Below, one piece after another: positions 8,770 through 16,968 of a stretch of 64,000 bases of DNA (positions within the stretch are counted from its first letter, which is position 1; every line of letters begins with the position of its first letter). The notes below the pieces were generated by a model that was not told the origin of the DNA, searched no databases, and was given only the letters and a program-made list of their open reading frames with translations. Origin of the DNA: Neobacillus niacini NBRC 15566 (GTDB lineage Bacteria; Bacillota; Bacilli; Bacillales; Cytobacillaceae); contig NZ_BCVA01000003.1 in NCBI RefSeq assembly GCF_001591505.1, forward strand, positions 62,001-126,000, read 5' to 3'. Both the position numbers and the translations under genes were made by a program.

Positions 8770-9087
8770 TTATGCTTCGGTTTTTACCCAAAGCTGAGAC
8801 CAGCTCTCTATTTCTCGTAAGACCGATTCTAGTGAACGACCTTTTTCCGTTAATGAATACTCAATTATCACTGGTGTTTCGGGTATTACCTCACGTTTTA
8901 CTACTCCTTGGTGTTCTAAGTCCTTTAAACGATCAGATAACACTTTTCCACTTATGCCAATAGCAGACTGAATTTCAGAAAACCGCTGCGATCCAGATAA
9001 TAGCTGATAAATAACTAATGCACTCCATCTTTGACTAAGCAGGGAGATGGCTTTTTCGAATTTTGGACAGATAGTAGGTTGTTTCAT
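8770..9087 (-). CDS. HxlR/DUF24 family redox regulator, YodB/CatR-like
   Basis: A 105-residue winged-helix regulator of the HxlR (DUF24) family. A Cys lies at position 7 (MKQPTICPKFEKA), followed by LLSQRWSALVIYQLL. The conserved N-terminal Cys6/7 is the redox switch in B. subtilis YodB and CatR, which respond to quinones and diamide. It is divergent from catE, and the intergenic region holds a TACT-N7-AGTA site that fits the YodB/CatR box. So it probably represses catE and the two genes behind it, and is inactivated by thiol modification. YodB and CatR cannot be told apart from this sequence alone. Confidence 0.85.
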   Translation of the reverse strand: MKQPTICPKFEKAISLLSQRWSALVIYQLLSGSQRFSEIQSAIGISGKVLSDRLKDLEHQGVVKREVIPETPVIIEYSLTEKGRSLESVLREIESWSQLWVKTEA

Positions 9088-9158
9088 ACTACATTACACC
9101 TCTCTTAATTTTAGTATAGCATAAATTATCATTCCTTTACAAAAGGAAACTAGGTTAC

Positions 9159-9203
9159 TTGACAATATTTAATAACATTAATATACTTACTTACATAAAG
9201 TAA
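9159..9203 (+). promoter_or_regulatory. catE promoter with YodB/CatR-type operator
   Basis: A -35 TTGACA (9159-9164), 17-bp spacer and -10 TATACT (9182-9187) form a near-consensus sigma-A promoter. Directly overlapping and following the -10 is the palindrome TTACTTACATAAAGTAA (9187-9203), containing TACT-N7-AGTA, which as I recall is the consensus of the B. subtilis YodB/CatR box. A repressor bound here would block the start site. Confidence 0.8.
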
Positions 9204-9266
9204 CTAACATTTTTTTGTTTGTAGATAACAAATTATCATAAGAAAAATAACTATAGGAGGGTTTTT

Positions 9267-10118
9267 ATGAGATTTCATACGAAACCAACTACATTTGTAG
9301 GGCATGTCAGAATTAAGGTAGAAAATTTACAGCGTTCAATAAAATTTTATCAAGACGTTCTTGGTTTTGATATTTTAGAAAAAACCAATTCAACAGTAAA
9401 ACTAACAAGTGATGGAAAAACAAGCATTTTATCACTTGAACAACCTGACAATGTCATTCCAAAAATGGGGAGAACAACAGGTTTATATCATTTCGCCATC
9501 CTTTTACCAGAAAGAAAAGATTTAGCCAATATTGTTATTCACTTGGTGAACAAGGGGATAAAATTTGGATCTTCCGATCACCTTGTAAGTGAGGCATTGT
9601 ATTTAAATGATCCAGATGGAAACGGTATTGAAATTTATATCGATCGGGAGCCTTCAAAGTGGAGCTGGAAAGGCGAAGAAGTGGCCATGACGGTGGATCC
9701 ACTAGATTTTGAAAATCTATTGACTACTGTTAAACCAGGGGAAATGTGGCAGAGTATGCCAGTAGGAACCGTAATGGGTCATATTCATTTACATGTTTCG
9801 GAATTAAAGAAAACAGAAGAATTTTACGTAAAAGGACTTGGATTTGATGTGGTCAATCGGTATGGTGTGCAGGCACTATTCCTTTCAGCTGGAAAGTACC
9901 ATCATCATATTGGCGTTAATACATGGAACGGGCTAGGGGCACCAACTCCTTCTGTAAACAGTGTAGGTTTAGAATCCTTTACGCTCATTTTACCGAATGA
10001 AGAAGCACGGAACAAAACCGTATCTAATTTAAAAAAAATTGGTGCGAATGTGAGGGAAGTAAATGGTTCTTTTGTCACGTATGACCCTTCTGGAAACAAA
10101 GTCGAGCTAGCAGTTTAA
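9267..10118 (+). CDS. catE: Catechol 2,3-dioxygenase CatE
   Basis: A 283-residue extradiol dioxygenase with two VOC (glyoxalase-fold) modules, about residues 8-128 and 168-283. It cleaves catechol next to the hydroxyls using Fe(II). The second module carries the metal ligands: His172/174 in GHIHLHV, His213/214 in YHHHIGVNTW and Glu280 near the C-terminus. This fits B. subtilis CatE (YfiE), which detoxifies catechol under CatR/YodB control. The start ATG follows ATAGGAGGG. It is first in a three-gene run (gaps of 17 and 29 nt). In B. subtilis the partner is catD; here an LLM oxidoreductase and a NAD(P)-binding protein follow instead. Confidence 0.9.
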   Translation: MRFHTKPTTFVGHVRIKVENLQRSIKFYQDVLGFDILEKTNSTVKLTSDGKTSILSLEQPDNVIPKMGRTTGLYHFAILLPERKDLANIVIHLVNKGIKFGSSDHLVSEALYLNDPDGNGIEIYIDREPSKWSWKGEEVAMTVDPLDFENLLTTVKPGEMWQSMPVGTVMGHIHLHVSELKKTEEFYVKGLGFDVVNRYGVQALFLSAGKYHHHIGVNTWNGLGAPTPSVNSVGLESFTLILPNEEARNKTVSNLKKIGANVREVNGSFVTYDPSGNKVELAV

Positions 10119-10135
10119 GTTAAGGAGGAATCCAA

Positions 10136-11197
10136 ATGTTTACTAGTAAACATAACGGCATTGAAATAGGAATTTATACGCTTGCTGATATCGGTCCGGA
10201 TCCTTTGACAAACAAAACGATAACACCAAAACAACGAATGAATGAAATCATTCAAGCAGCAAAACTTGCGGATGAAGCGGGTCTCGATGTCTTTGGAATA
10301 GGAGAACATCATCGTTTGGATTATGCCTCCTCATCACCTGCAGTTATTTTAGCTGCTATTGCACAAGCAACCAATCAGATTAAACTAACCAGTACTACCA
10401 GCGTGTTAAGTACGCTTGACCCAGTGCGCTTATTCGAGGATTTTGCCACACTGGATTTGCTTTCAGGTGGCCGGGCAGAAATCTTGGCGGGCCGTGGAGC
10501 ATTTATCGAATCATTCCCGCTATTTGGATATAGTACAAACGATTATGATGAGCTTTTTACTGAACATATGGAATTACTCTTGCAGTTAAATAAAAATGAA
10601 AGAGTCACTTGGTCAGGTAATTTTCGGTCTCCATTAAAAAATGCAGAAATCTCACCTCGACCTATACAAGAGGAAATACCGATTTGGATTGGTGTTGGCG
10701 GGACGCCTGAGAGTGCTGTCCGTGCCGGTAAATTTGGGGTTGGCATGGCACTTGCAATTTTAGGGGGAGATCCAGTGCGTTTCAAACCGCTGGTAGATCT
10801 TTACCGGAAGGCGGGAATGGAAGCAGGTCATTCATTAAATCATTTAAAGGTGGGAGTAACAGGGCATACTTTTATCGCTGAAACCACTGAGCGAGCTAAA
10901 AACGAGTTCTATCCTTATTATTCAAATTATTGGTCCTATGTGAATCGCCAAAGAGGAATGGGATCAAGGATGTCAAGGGCAGACTTCGAGCATATGGCAA
11001 GTCCTAATACCGCATTGTTCGTAGGAAGTCCTCAGCAAATTGTGGAGAAGGTTCTTCGTCAGCATGAGCTTTTTGGTCATAAACGTTTTCTAGCACAAGT
11101 GGATATAGGCGGGTTACCTTATCATAAAGTAGCCAAAAACATCGAACTGCTAGCAACTGAGGTTGCCCCAGCGATTAAAAAGGCAACGAGTAGATAA
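10136..11197 (+). CDS. LLM class flavin-dependent oxidoreductase
   Basis: A 353-residue luciferase-like TIM barrel. It has GLDVFGIGEHHR near residue 50, DLLSGGRAEILAGRGAF and the C-terminal IWIGVGGTPESA region. It starts 17 nt after catE with AAGGAGGA upstream, so it is in the same operon and under the same YodB/CatR-type site. The context points to oxidation or reduction of a quinone or aromatic compound with reduced flavin, but the specific substrate is not known. It belongs to a different LLM subgroup from the gene at 7660. Confidence 0.85.
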   Translation: MFTSKHNGIEIGIYTLADIGPDPLTNKTITPKQRMNEIIQAAKLADEAGLDVFGIGEHHRLDYASSSPAVILAAIAQATNQIKLTSTTSVLSTLDPVRLFEDFATLDLLSGGRAEILAGRGAFIESFPLFGYSTNDYDELFTEHMELLLQLNKNERVTWSGNFRSPLKNAEISPRPIQEEIPIWIGVGGTPESAVRAGKFGVGMALAILGGDPVRFKPLVDLYRKAGMEAGHSLNHLKVGVTGHTFIAETTERAKNEFYPYYSNYWSYVNRQRGMGSRMSRADFEHMASPNTALFVGSPQQIVEKVLRQHELFGHKRFLAQVDIGGLPYHKVAKNIELLATEVAPAIKKATSR

Positions 11198-11226
11198 AGA
11201 TAAACAATTAATTGGAGGAAGTCACA

Positions 11227-11865
11227 ATGAAAATAGGAATTGTTGGAGCAAGTGGAAAAGCAGGAAGTCTGATATTGAAAGAAGCAGTGAGCAGAGGGCA
11301 TAACGTAACCGCGATTGTAAGAAATTCCTCTAAACTTCAGTATAAAAATACAGCAGTCATTGAGAAAGATGTATTCGATTTAACAGCTGATGATTTAACA
11401 GCGTTTGATGTGGTTGTAAATGCCTTTGGAGCACCGCTTGGAGAGGAACAAGCTCATGTAGATGCAGGTCATGCGTTAATTGAGGCGTTAAAAGGAACAA
11501 AAACAAGATTAGTGGTTGTCGGAGGGGCTGGAAGTCTTTTTGTTGACGAGAATAAAACAGTAAGATTGATTGACACTCCTGAATTTCCGGATTTTGTTAA
11601 ACCAACAGCAAACGGTCAAGGAAGGAACTTGGAAGAATTACAGGATGTAACCGACTTAACATGGACATTTGTTAGTCCTTCGGCAGTATTTGACGCAGAA
11701 GGAAAAAGAACAGGATCTTACAATTCAGGGAAAGATCACCTTCTTGTTAATTCAAAAGGAGAAAGTTATATCAGCTATGCGGATTTTGCCATTGCAGTAA
11801 TAGATGAAGTTGAAAATCCAAAGCACCTTAATGAAAGATTTACAGTGGTCGGTGAGAAAGAATAA
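11227..11865 (+). CDS. NAD(P)-binding oxidoreductase, NmrA/atypical SDR type
   Basis: A 212-residue Rossmann protein. GASGKAG (residues 7-13) is the dinucleotide-binding loop of atypical SDR/NmrA proteins; VVGGAGSLFVDEN and WTFVSPSAVFD are typical of the YwnB/DUF-like NAD(P)H reductases. ATG 11227 has GGAGGAAG upstream; an in-frame TTG at 11212 lies in that site and is unlikely. It is the last gene of the catE operon and is closed by a strong terminator. It could supply reducing power for, or act on, quinones produced under the same stress (inference). Confidence 0.82.
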   Translation: MKIGIVGASGKAGSLILKEAVSRGHNVTAIVRNSSKLQYKNTAVIEKDVFDLTADDLTAFDVVVNAFGAPLGEEQAHVDAGHALIEALKGTKTRLVVVGGAGSLFVDENKTVRLIDTPEFPDFVKPTANGQGRNLEELQDVTDLTWTFVSPSAVFDAEGKRTGSYNSGKDHLLVNSKGESYISYADFAIAVIDEVENPKHLNERFTVVGEKE

Positions 11866-11870
11866 ATTAA

Positions 11871-11912
11871 AAAGAGTCCTGAGACTATCAAGTGTCTTAG
11901 GACTCTTTTTGC
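11871..11912 (+). terminator. Intrinsic terminator of the catE operon
   Basis: Arms AAAGAGTCCTGAGAC and GTCTTAGGACTCTTT, then TTTGC. Confidence 0.9.
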
Positions 11913-11978
11913 TATTTATTTACCTCAGGCTGTAGTAGATTGTTTTTTTAAAAGGGGGGGAGCATTACAAATAATGTA

Positions 11979-12302
11979 TTAGCACAGGGTGCTCCAGATT
12001 CTAGTGGTGTTGGCGACGGAGTGTTGTTCAATGATGGAATAGGCTGCATTGGTAATGGCTTGTGCTAATGTTTCACCTTTCGCGCGAATGTTATTAAAGC
12101 TAACTTCAGATTCTCCGGCAGTTGAAAAAGTAAAGCCGAATTCCTCCAGCCTTTTAACAATTAGCATCGCATGTTCAAGGTTATGTTCAGGTTGAAATTC
12201 CGAATCATGAATGAAAACACCCTTTTCATAATCAAACCAACGGTCCCATCGATTTAACTTCCAACCTAGAATTCTCCGTGCAATTGAATCTGTTTTGGTC
12301 AT
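11979..12302 (-). CDS. Phage ABA sandwich domain protein (BC1872-like)
   Basis: A 107-residue protein. It has RRILGWKLNRWDRWFDYEKG near the N-terminus, then an alternating helix/strand pattern (EHAMLIVKRLEEFGFTF, FNNIRAKGETLAQAITNAAYSII). This resembles the small phage/Bacillus ABA-sandwich proteins described around BC1872, where a short WxxWF stretch precedes the domain. Function is unknown. ATG at 12302 has AAAAGGGGTAATCAA upstream. It is a single gene, divergent from the YdbC gene. No other phage gene is near, so it is probably a chromosomal paralogue or a lone remnant. Confidence 0.6.
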   Translation of the reverse strand: MTKTDSIARRILGWKLNRWDRWFDYEKGVFIHDSEFQPEHNLEHAMLIVKRLEEFGFTFSTAGESEVSFNNIRAKGETLAQAITNAAYSIIEQHSVANTTRIWSTLC

Positions 12303-12481
12303 TTTGATTACCCCTTTTCTGAATGTTATATAACAGTTTTATTATTTATAGTTATTATATAACACAGGAAGCGAAAATGACCACCATTTTTTTAAAAAAA
12401 TCTAGATATTTTTTCAGGATTCAATGTTTCTATGTTGTAAAAAGGGAAAAATATTGTATACAACGTAAAGGGAGTGTAATC

Positions 12482-12706
12482 ATGGCAAACTTGAAATATG
12501 AAATAAAAGAAACGATAGGAATTATTTCAGAGGGTGCAAAGGGATGGAATAAGGAACTGAATTTAATCAGTTGGAATGATCGCGAGGCAAAATATGATTT
12601 GCGTGACTGGGACCAAAACCATGAGAAAATGGGGAAAGGGATTACTCTATCTAAAGAAGAGTTAATTCACTTAAAGAAATTGTTAAGTGAAATGGACTTG
12701 AATTAG
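12482..12706 (+). CDS. ydbC: YdbC family PC4-like protein
   Basis: A 74-residue protein that closely follows B. subtilis YdbC: it starts MANLKYEIKETIGIISEG, then GWNKELNLISWNDREAKYDLRDW and HEKMGKGITLSKEE. Members have the PC4-like single-stranded nucleic-acid-binding fold. ATG 12482 has AAAGGGAGTGTAATC upstream. The frame extends upstream as a longer ORF, but that part has no ribosome binding site and no family match. Confidence 0.88.
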   Translation: MANLKYEIKETIGIISEGAKGWNKELNLISWNDREAKYDLRDWDQNHEKMGKGITLSKEELIHLKKLLSEMDLN

Positions 12707-12841
12707 GAATTAGTGAAATATATTTAATATTGCTTTTTCATAAAAATGCCCAAATTGACAAATACCCTTAAATGTTTTTTTGGTAAAATTAGGGTAAGAA
12801 CACTATGGTTGTGATTTAAAAACACATGGGAGAGGATTGTT

Positions 12842-13750
12842 TTGCCTAGTATAAGTAGTTATTTTATAAAAAAAGGTATTAAGGCAGGCGCAAAAAAACT
12901 GAAGTTGGAAGAAAAAGAAGTAGCTGAAAGCAGGCAGGTAATTGATTTGTTTGCTCGGAAATTCTCCAAGCTTCCAAACGGCTGTAAGGTTGAACAAATT
13001 GAAATCGAAGGAATATACGCAGAGTGGATTTCCAACAAGCAAAGTGTGGATGATAAAGTAATTCTTTACTTACACGGAGGAGGGTATCTTTATTGTTCAG
13101 CGGATACCCATCGGACGTTAGCTGCAAGAGTCATGATTGACTCAAGTGTTAAAGTCCTTCTTCCAGAATATCGACTTGCACCCGAACATCCATTTCCTGC
13201 AGCGATTGAAGATATTCTTACTATCTATCGATGGCTGCTTAAGCAGGGCTATGACTCATCGAATATCATCTTTGCCGGAGATTCAGCAGGAGGAGGATTA
13301 TCGGTGGCAGCCACTCATGTGCTTAGAGATCAATATGAACCACTTCCGGCTGCGCTTGTATGTTTATCCCCCTGGGTTGACTTAACGAGTTCGGGTACTA
13401 GCTATAGGAAAAACAACGAGAAAGATCCGTATTTGAGGTGTGATCTTGTTCGAAAAACGGCTCAAGCATATGCGGGTGATGAGTCCCTTGACAATCACTT
13501 TATTTCTCCCGTATTTGCAGACCTTAGTGGATTTCCACCACTGTTTATTCAGGCGGGGAGTATTGAAATTTTGTTAAGTGATGCACAAATGCTGGCGGAT
13601 AAGGCAGATCAGGCAGGAGTGAAGGTTCATTTTAAAGTCTGGGAAGGTATGTGGCATGTATGGCAAATCAGTGCCGGATTACCTGAAGCAAAAAAGGCTA
13701 TAAAAGAAATCGGTGACTTTGTCAAGAAGACATTTAGCGTACGTCGATAA
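12842..13750 (+). CDS. Alpha/beta hydrolase, hormone-sensitive lipase (family IV) esterase
   Basis: A 302-residue cytosolic esterase. HGGGY (residues 78-82) forms the oxyanion hole, and GDSAGGG (146-152) carries the nucleophile Ser148. The catalytic His is His272 in MWHVW. The acid is Glu242 or Asp247 in SIEILLSD; most members have Asp at the first place, so the Glu is a mild oddity. The N-terminal 30 residues are basic and helical (cap). TTG start at 12842 follows GGGAGAGGA. Expected to hydrolyse short-chain esters. It lies just upstream of the PHA genes but has its own spacing and is probably separate. Confidence 0.85.
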   Translation: MPSISSYFIKKGIKAGAKKLKLEEKEVAESRQVIDLFARKFSKLPNGCKVEQIEIEGIYAEWISNKQSVDDKVILYLHGGGYLYCSADTHRTLAARVMIDSSVKVLLPEYRLAPEHPFPAAIEDILTIYRWLLKQGYDSSNIIFAGDSAGGGLSVAATHVLRDQYEPLPAALVCLSPWVDLTSSGTSYRKNNEKDPYLRCDLVRKTAQAYAGDESLDNHFISPVFADLSGFPPLFIQAGSIEILLSDAQMLADKADQAGVKVHFKVWEGMWHVWQISAGLPEAKKAIKEIGDFVKKTFSVRR

Positions 13751-13789
13751 AATTCTATAATTTGTTTTCAGAATCTTCAATTTCTCCTA

Positions 13790-13851
13790 TTGTAAGGAAC
13801 TATTTATGGATGTAAAATACAGGTAAATAGTAGTGAATGAGTATTCATTCA
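13790..13851 (+). promoter_or_regulatory. phaRC promoter with FadR-type operator
   Basis: A -35 TTGTAA (13790-13795), 17-bp spacer and -10 TAAAAT (13813-13818). Sixteen bases after the -10 is the palindrome TGAATGAGTATTCATTCA (13834-13851). Read on the other strand it fits the B. subtilis FadR (YsiA) consensus TGAATGAMTANTCATTCA at every position. A repressor here would block early elongation. Confidence 0.75.
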
Positions 13852-13923
13852 TTGAAAGGAGAAATACTTTTTACAAAGGAAAGAGTTGTAGTACACAAAT
13901 ATTTAATAAAGAGGTGACGGAAC

Positions 13924-14406
13924 ATGTCAGAAACGAATCCTTACGATTCTTTTAGGCAAATAAGTATAATGTTGGAAAAGGGATTAAATGGATTATTATT
14001 TCAATCTATAAATAACAACCCCTTAATACAAGTAACGAAGATAGGAATTGAGGCGAACTCTAGATACATAGAGTTGCTAAAAAGAAATCGAGAACTGATG
14101 GCTAATTATATGAATTTGCCAACAAAAAATGATGTAGCCAATGCGGTCAAACAAACGATGCAGGCAGAAGAAAAGATAGATATTCTCGAAGAGCAAATCT
14201 GGAATTTACAAGATCAATTTACTTTAGCTACACAAGAGCAGAATAAGGTGCTTGGAGAAATACTAGATTTTACGAAGCATATTCATATGGAATGGCAAAA
14301 AGCGTCACAGGAGCTTGCTGCATTAACACAAGTGAAAAGTGAATTTGAGCAAATGAAGAAGCTTTTGGAGAAAGAAAAGAAAGAGCCAGTTCTAGCAGCC
14401 AAATAA
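13924..14406 (+). CDS. phaR: Class IV PHA synthase subunit PhaR
   Basis: A 160-residue, largely helical protein. It starts MSETNPYDSFRQISIMLEKGLNGLL and has a long coiled-coil region from about residue 75 to 150 (KIDILEEQIWNLQDQF, KSEFEQMKKLLEKEKKE). This fits PhaR, the obligate partner of PhaC in Bacillus class IV synthases, acting at the surface of PHB granules. It is shorter than the roughly 200-residue PhaR of B. megaterium. The start is ATG after AAAGAGGTGACGG. phaC follows after 16 nt, so the pair is translationally close. phaB, phaP and phaQ are not next to it. Confidence 0.85.
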   Translation: MSETNPYDSFRQISIMLEKGLNGLLFQSINNNPLIQVTKIGIEANSRYIELLKRNRELMANYMNLPTKNDVANAVKQTMQAEEKIDILEEQIWNLQDQFTLATQEQNKVLGEILDFTKHIHMEWQKASQELAALTQVKSEFEQMKKLLEKEKKEPVLAAK

Positions 14407-14422
14407 AGGTGAAGGAGAAAAC

Positions 14423-15487
14423 ATGATGGCGGTTAAATCACTAGTAAATATCCCTGTTTTTGATCTAGAGAGTGAGAAAAGGCGGTGGAATAATATTTAT
14501 AAAGTTTTGAGCGAACCAAAGCCTGATATTGAATCTACACCTAGAAGAGCTGTATGGAAAAAAGGTAAAGCGGTTTTGTGGTATCACGCTGCTCCAGAGA
14601 AGAAGTATACCACGCCCCTTTTCTTAGTTTATTCTCTCTTAAATAAAGCGTATATTCTTGATATCTCTGAAGAAGGAAGTGTGGTTGGCAATCTTACAAA
14701 ACAGGGTTACGATGTTTATTTGCTAGATTGGGGCTCACCTGGATTGGAGAACAAGGATCTCACATTAGATAACTACCTTCTAGACTATTTGGAAGTTGCT
14801 GTAAAAAGGGCCTTAAGACATTCAGATGCAAAAGAAATATCTATGGTGGGTTATTGTATTGGTGGCATGCTTTCGGCAATGCTAACATCACTAACCAATT
14901 TGCCCATTAAAAATCTTGTTCTGGCAGCAGTCCCCATTGACTACAGCAATGCAATCGTTCCAAATAAATGGGTGGAAGCTCTTCAAAACGGCACACTGAA
15001 TTTTGATCGTTTTGCAGATGCGTACGAAGTTATTCCATCAGAGTTTCTATATGCCATCTTTATGGCGCTTCAAGGATTTAACATTGGACCAACTGTAAAT
15101 CTGGTTACCCGTGCTAACGATCAAAAGTATGTTGATAAGTGGCGGAATATGGACAAATGGATGAAGGATGCCGTTACATTTTCGGGTGCAGCATTTAAGC
15201 AAATGATGGATGAATTATACAAAGATAACAAACTAGTAAAAGGTGAAATGAAGATTGGCGGTAAGAAGGTGGATTTAACCAATATTAAATGCAGTACATT
15301 GGTGATCACCTCTACAAGGGATGAACTAGTCTTAGAATCACAAAGCCTTCCTATCATGGAGCTTATTTCAAGTGAAGATAAAACTTATCAGCATATTGAG
15401 GCAGGGCATGTATCTCTATGCTTAACCGGCCAGTTTGCTTATGCGATTGATCCATGGCTGTCGGCTCGTTCTACTAGATTAATATAA
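14423..15487 (+). CDS. phaC: Class IV polyhydroxyalkanoate synthase subunit PhaC
   Basis: A 354-residue alpha/beta-hydrolase-fold polymerase that joins (R)-3-hydroxyacyl-CoA units into PHA and releases CoA. The lipase-like box GYCIGG places the nucleophile at Cys145; Asp300 (TSTRDE) and His329 (AGHVSL) complete the triad. DVYLLDWGSPG (97-107) is another conserved synthase segment. The length is usual for class IV, which needs PhaR, and phaR is directly upstream. ATG 14423 follows GAAGGAGAAAAC. The FadR-type box upstream of phaR links polymer synthesis to fatty-acid (acyl-CoA) status. An (R)-3-hydroxyacyl-CoA supply enzyme must be elsewhere. Confidence 0.93.
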   Translation: MMAVKSLVNIPVFDLESEKRRWNNIYKVLSEPKPDIESTPRRAVWKKGKAVLWYHAAPEKKYTTPLFLVYSLLNKAYILDISEEGSVVGNLTKQGYDVYLLDWGSPGLENKDLTLDNYLLDYLEVAVKRALRHSDAKEISMVGYCIGGMLSAMLTSLTNLPIKNLVLAAVPIDYSNAIVPNKWVEALQNGTLNFDRFADAYEVIPSEFLYAIFMALQGFNIGPTVNLVTRANDQKYVDKWRNMDKWMKDAVTFSGAAFKQMMDELYKDNKLVKGEMKIGGKKVDLTNIKCSTLVITSTRDELVLESQSLPIMELISSEDKTYQHIEAGHVSLCLTGQFAYAIDPWLSARSTRLI

Positions 15488-15503
15488 CCGCTAATTGGAA
15501 AAG

Positions 15504-15535
15504 CCTTAGCCCTTCGTATGCGGACTAAGGTTTTT
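15504..15535 (+). terminator. Intrinsic terminator of phaRC
   Basis: Arms CCTTAG and CTAAGG with a 15-nt loop, followed by TTTTTG. Confidence 0.7.
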
Positions 15536-15631
15536 GAATTTTTTCGGACACGCTACCTACGATGTGCATAGGTTTGTTGAGAACTCAGCCTAATCCTTTG
15601 CCGTTTTTAAGTGGTTTTTTCAAAAAGGTGT

Positions 15632-15839
15632 AATTGTGCCCGTTAACCTGGAAAAACGAGGTTAGCGGTAACGATAAAGTACGAATCGTGCCCGCTCAGG
15701 CTGAAAGAAGAGTTTAATAGTAACGAATACAGTCAAATCGTGCCGACTAAAGCTAGAAGAGAGCGTTTGTTGTAATGAATAGAGATTAATCGTTCCCTTC
15801 TTAGTTTGAAAAGGAGCTAGACGGTAACAAATAGAAAAA
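15632..15839. repeat. Four degenerate 52-bp tandem repeats
   Basis: Units start at 15632, 15684, 15736 and 15788, each exactly 52 bp. Each unit begins AAT(C/T)GT(G/T)CC and has a GTAA(C/T) (GGTAACGATAAAG, AGTAACGAATACAG, TGTAATGAATAGAG, GGTAACAAATAGAA) at unit position 36-50. The middle of the unit is more variable. No sustained ORF crosses them. The array ends one base before the stop codon of the minus-strand gene at 15841, so it sits in the 3' region of both convergent genes. Confidence 0.8.
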
Positions 15840-15840
15840 G

Positions 15841-16539
15841 CTAAATCTCACTAAGCTCCAAAGGCAAAAAGGCATATTCTCCGTTTCGAATAATATCTCC
15901 TTTTCGAACGGGAATAGGATGTTTAAAAAGGGGTCCATCTAGTACTGTGGTATGAAATTCTCCGCCTTCTCCACATGGGTCAATACCACGTGCTTCTAGT
16001 TCCTTCACAAATTCATGTGTAAATGTTCTCCCTAGGTCTGCTTCGCGCATTCCCATTGATAAATTCACCGTTACAATCACAGTAGTAAATCCTAGATTAA
16101 TAAATTCTTCGACAGCTTCGCGATGATTCATTCCCCATAAAGGCATTCCAAGCTTCAAACCAGCATTGTTCGCAACTTTTTCATGCCAACAGCCATGTTC
16201 TGGAATATCCAAGTCTCCAGTTACTAACACTTCTGCTCCTTGAATTTTAGCTTTTGATAGAAGGCTCATAAATACAGTTTCATAATCTGTCCAACTTGCA
16301 GCTGCTGTATATACCGGTAAACCTATCGATTTCGCCTGGGCTTCAATGAGCTCCGGAGGCATTCCATGGGATCTGGAACGTTTCCCTTCTTCTTCCAGCA
16401 TGACTATGAGACCAACTGCTTCTCCAACTTTCATAGCTTTATAGAGAGCTAAGACACTATCCTTCCCTCCACTAAAAGAAGCTATAAATTTATGCCCGCA
16501 GGCACCATTTTTCCAATCCTTTACTTCTGTCATTCGCAT
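15841..16539 (-). CDS. Diphthine-ammonia ligase-like PP-loop ATPase
   Basis: A 232-residue protein of the Dph6/MJ0570-like family in the adenine nucleotide alpha hydrolase superfamily. The PP-loop SGGKDS lies near residues 23-28. The C-terminal half has the conserved EGGEFHT (near 196-202) and VTGDLDI stretches. Eukaryotic Dph6 amidates diphthine in EF2; bacteria lack diphthamide, so the bacterial substrate is unknown. ATG 16539 follows AAAGGGGATAG; a second Met two codons later is also possible. Single gene, with the 52-bp repeats directly downstream. Confidence 0.85.
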   Translation of the reverse strand: MRMTEVKDWKNGACGHKFIASFSGGKDSVLALYKAMKVGEAVGLIVMLEEEGKRSRSHGMPPELIEAQAKSIGLPVYTAAASWTDYETVFMSLLSKAKIQGAEVLVTGDLDIPEHGCWHEKVANNAGLKLGMPLWGMNHREAVEEFINLGFTTVIVTVNLSMGMREADLGRTFTHEFVKELEARGIDPCGEGGEFHTTVLDGPLFKHPIPVRKGDIIRNGEYAFLPLELSEI

Positions 16540-16678
16540 CTATCCCCTTTATTGCTTTTTACAAACTTATATCATTTTATCAGGATTGTTCAATATTAAA
16601 CTATAAAATTAATGAAAATGAAACTATTTATCACCTTATACGTTTAGGTTATTAGGAAAAATAAAAGGAGATGATTCA

Positions 16679-16855
16679 ATGGAAGTAAATAAATGCCCTA
16701 AGTGTAATGGTGTTGAATTTGCAGAAGGGACAGATTTTATGTCCGTAAAACCAGTGGACAAGAAGTTTTCAATGGGCTCCAATAAAATTTATACCTTTTG
16801 CTTGAGTTGCGGAGAGGTAATTTCCATAAGGATAGAATCTCCTGCTATTTTTTAG
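16679..16855 (+). CDS. Small zinc-ribbon protein
   Basis: A 58-residue protein. Two Cys pairs, CPKC (residues 6-9) and CLSC (41-44), form a four-Cys zinc ribbon with a 31-residue insert. It starts MEVNKCPKCNGVEF and ends GEVISIRIESPAIF. ATG 16679 has AAAGGAGATGATTC upstream. Similar zinc ribbons occur in many small bacterial proteins of unknown function; nucleic-acid or protein binding is possible. It stands alone between the PP-loop gene and the VOC gene. Confidence 0.8.
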   Translation: MEVNKCPKCNGVEFAEGTDFMSVKPVDKKFSMGSNKIYTFCLSCGEVISIRIESPAIF

Positions 16856-16968
16856 AAAGTAAAGGAATACAACAAGGGGAACATATGGGTGAAATGATTA
16901 CAAATACCCGAAAATTGGTCATACTCATATTGACTAAATATTAGTGGGAAATAAAGGAGAAATAAATC

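Noticed and set aside
9267-11865. catE operon as part of an aromatic-growth pathway
   Set aside because: No genes for the later meta-cleavage steps are near; the YodB/CatR-type control indicates detoxification.
11979-12302. Prophage remnant around the ABA-sandwich gene
   Set aside because: No integrase, structural gene or attachment repeat is near; a lone small gene is not enough.
12324-12365. TGTTATATAACA palindrome and partial copy between divergent genes
   Set aside because: Very AT-rich and no regulator gene is adjacent; too likely by chance.
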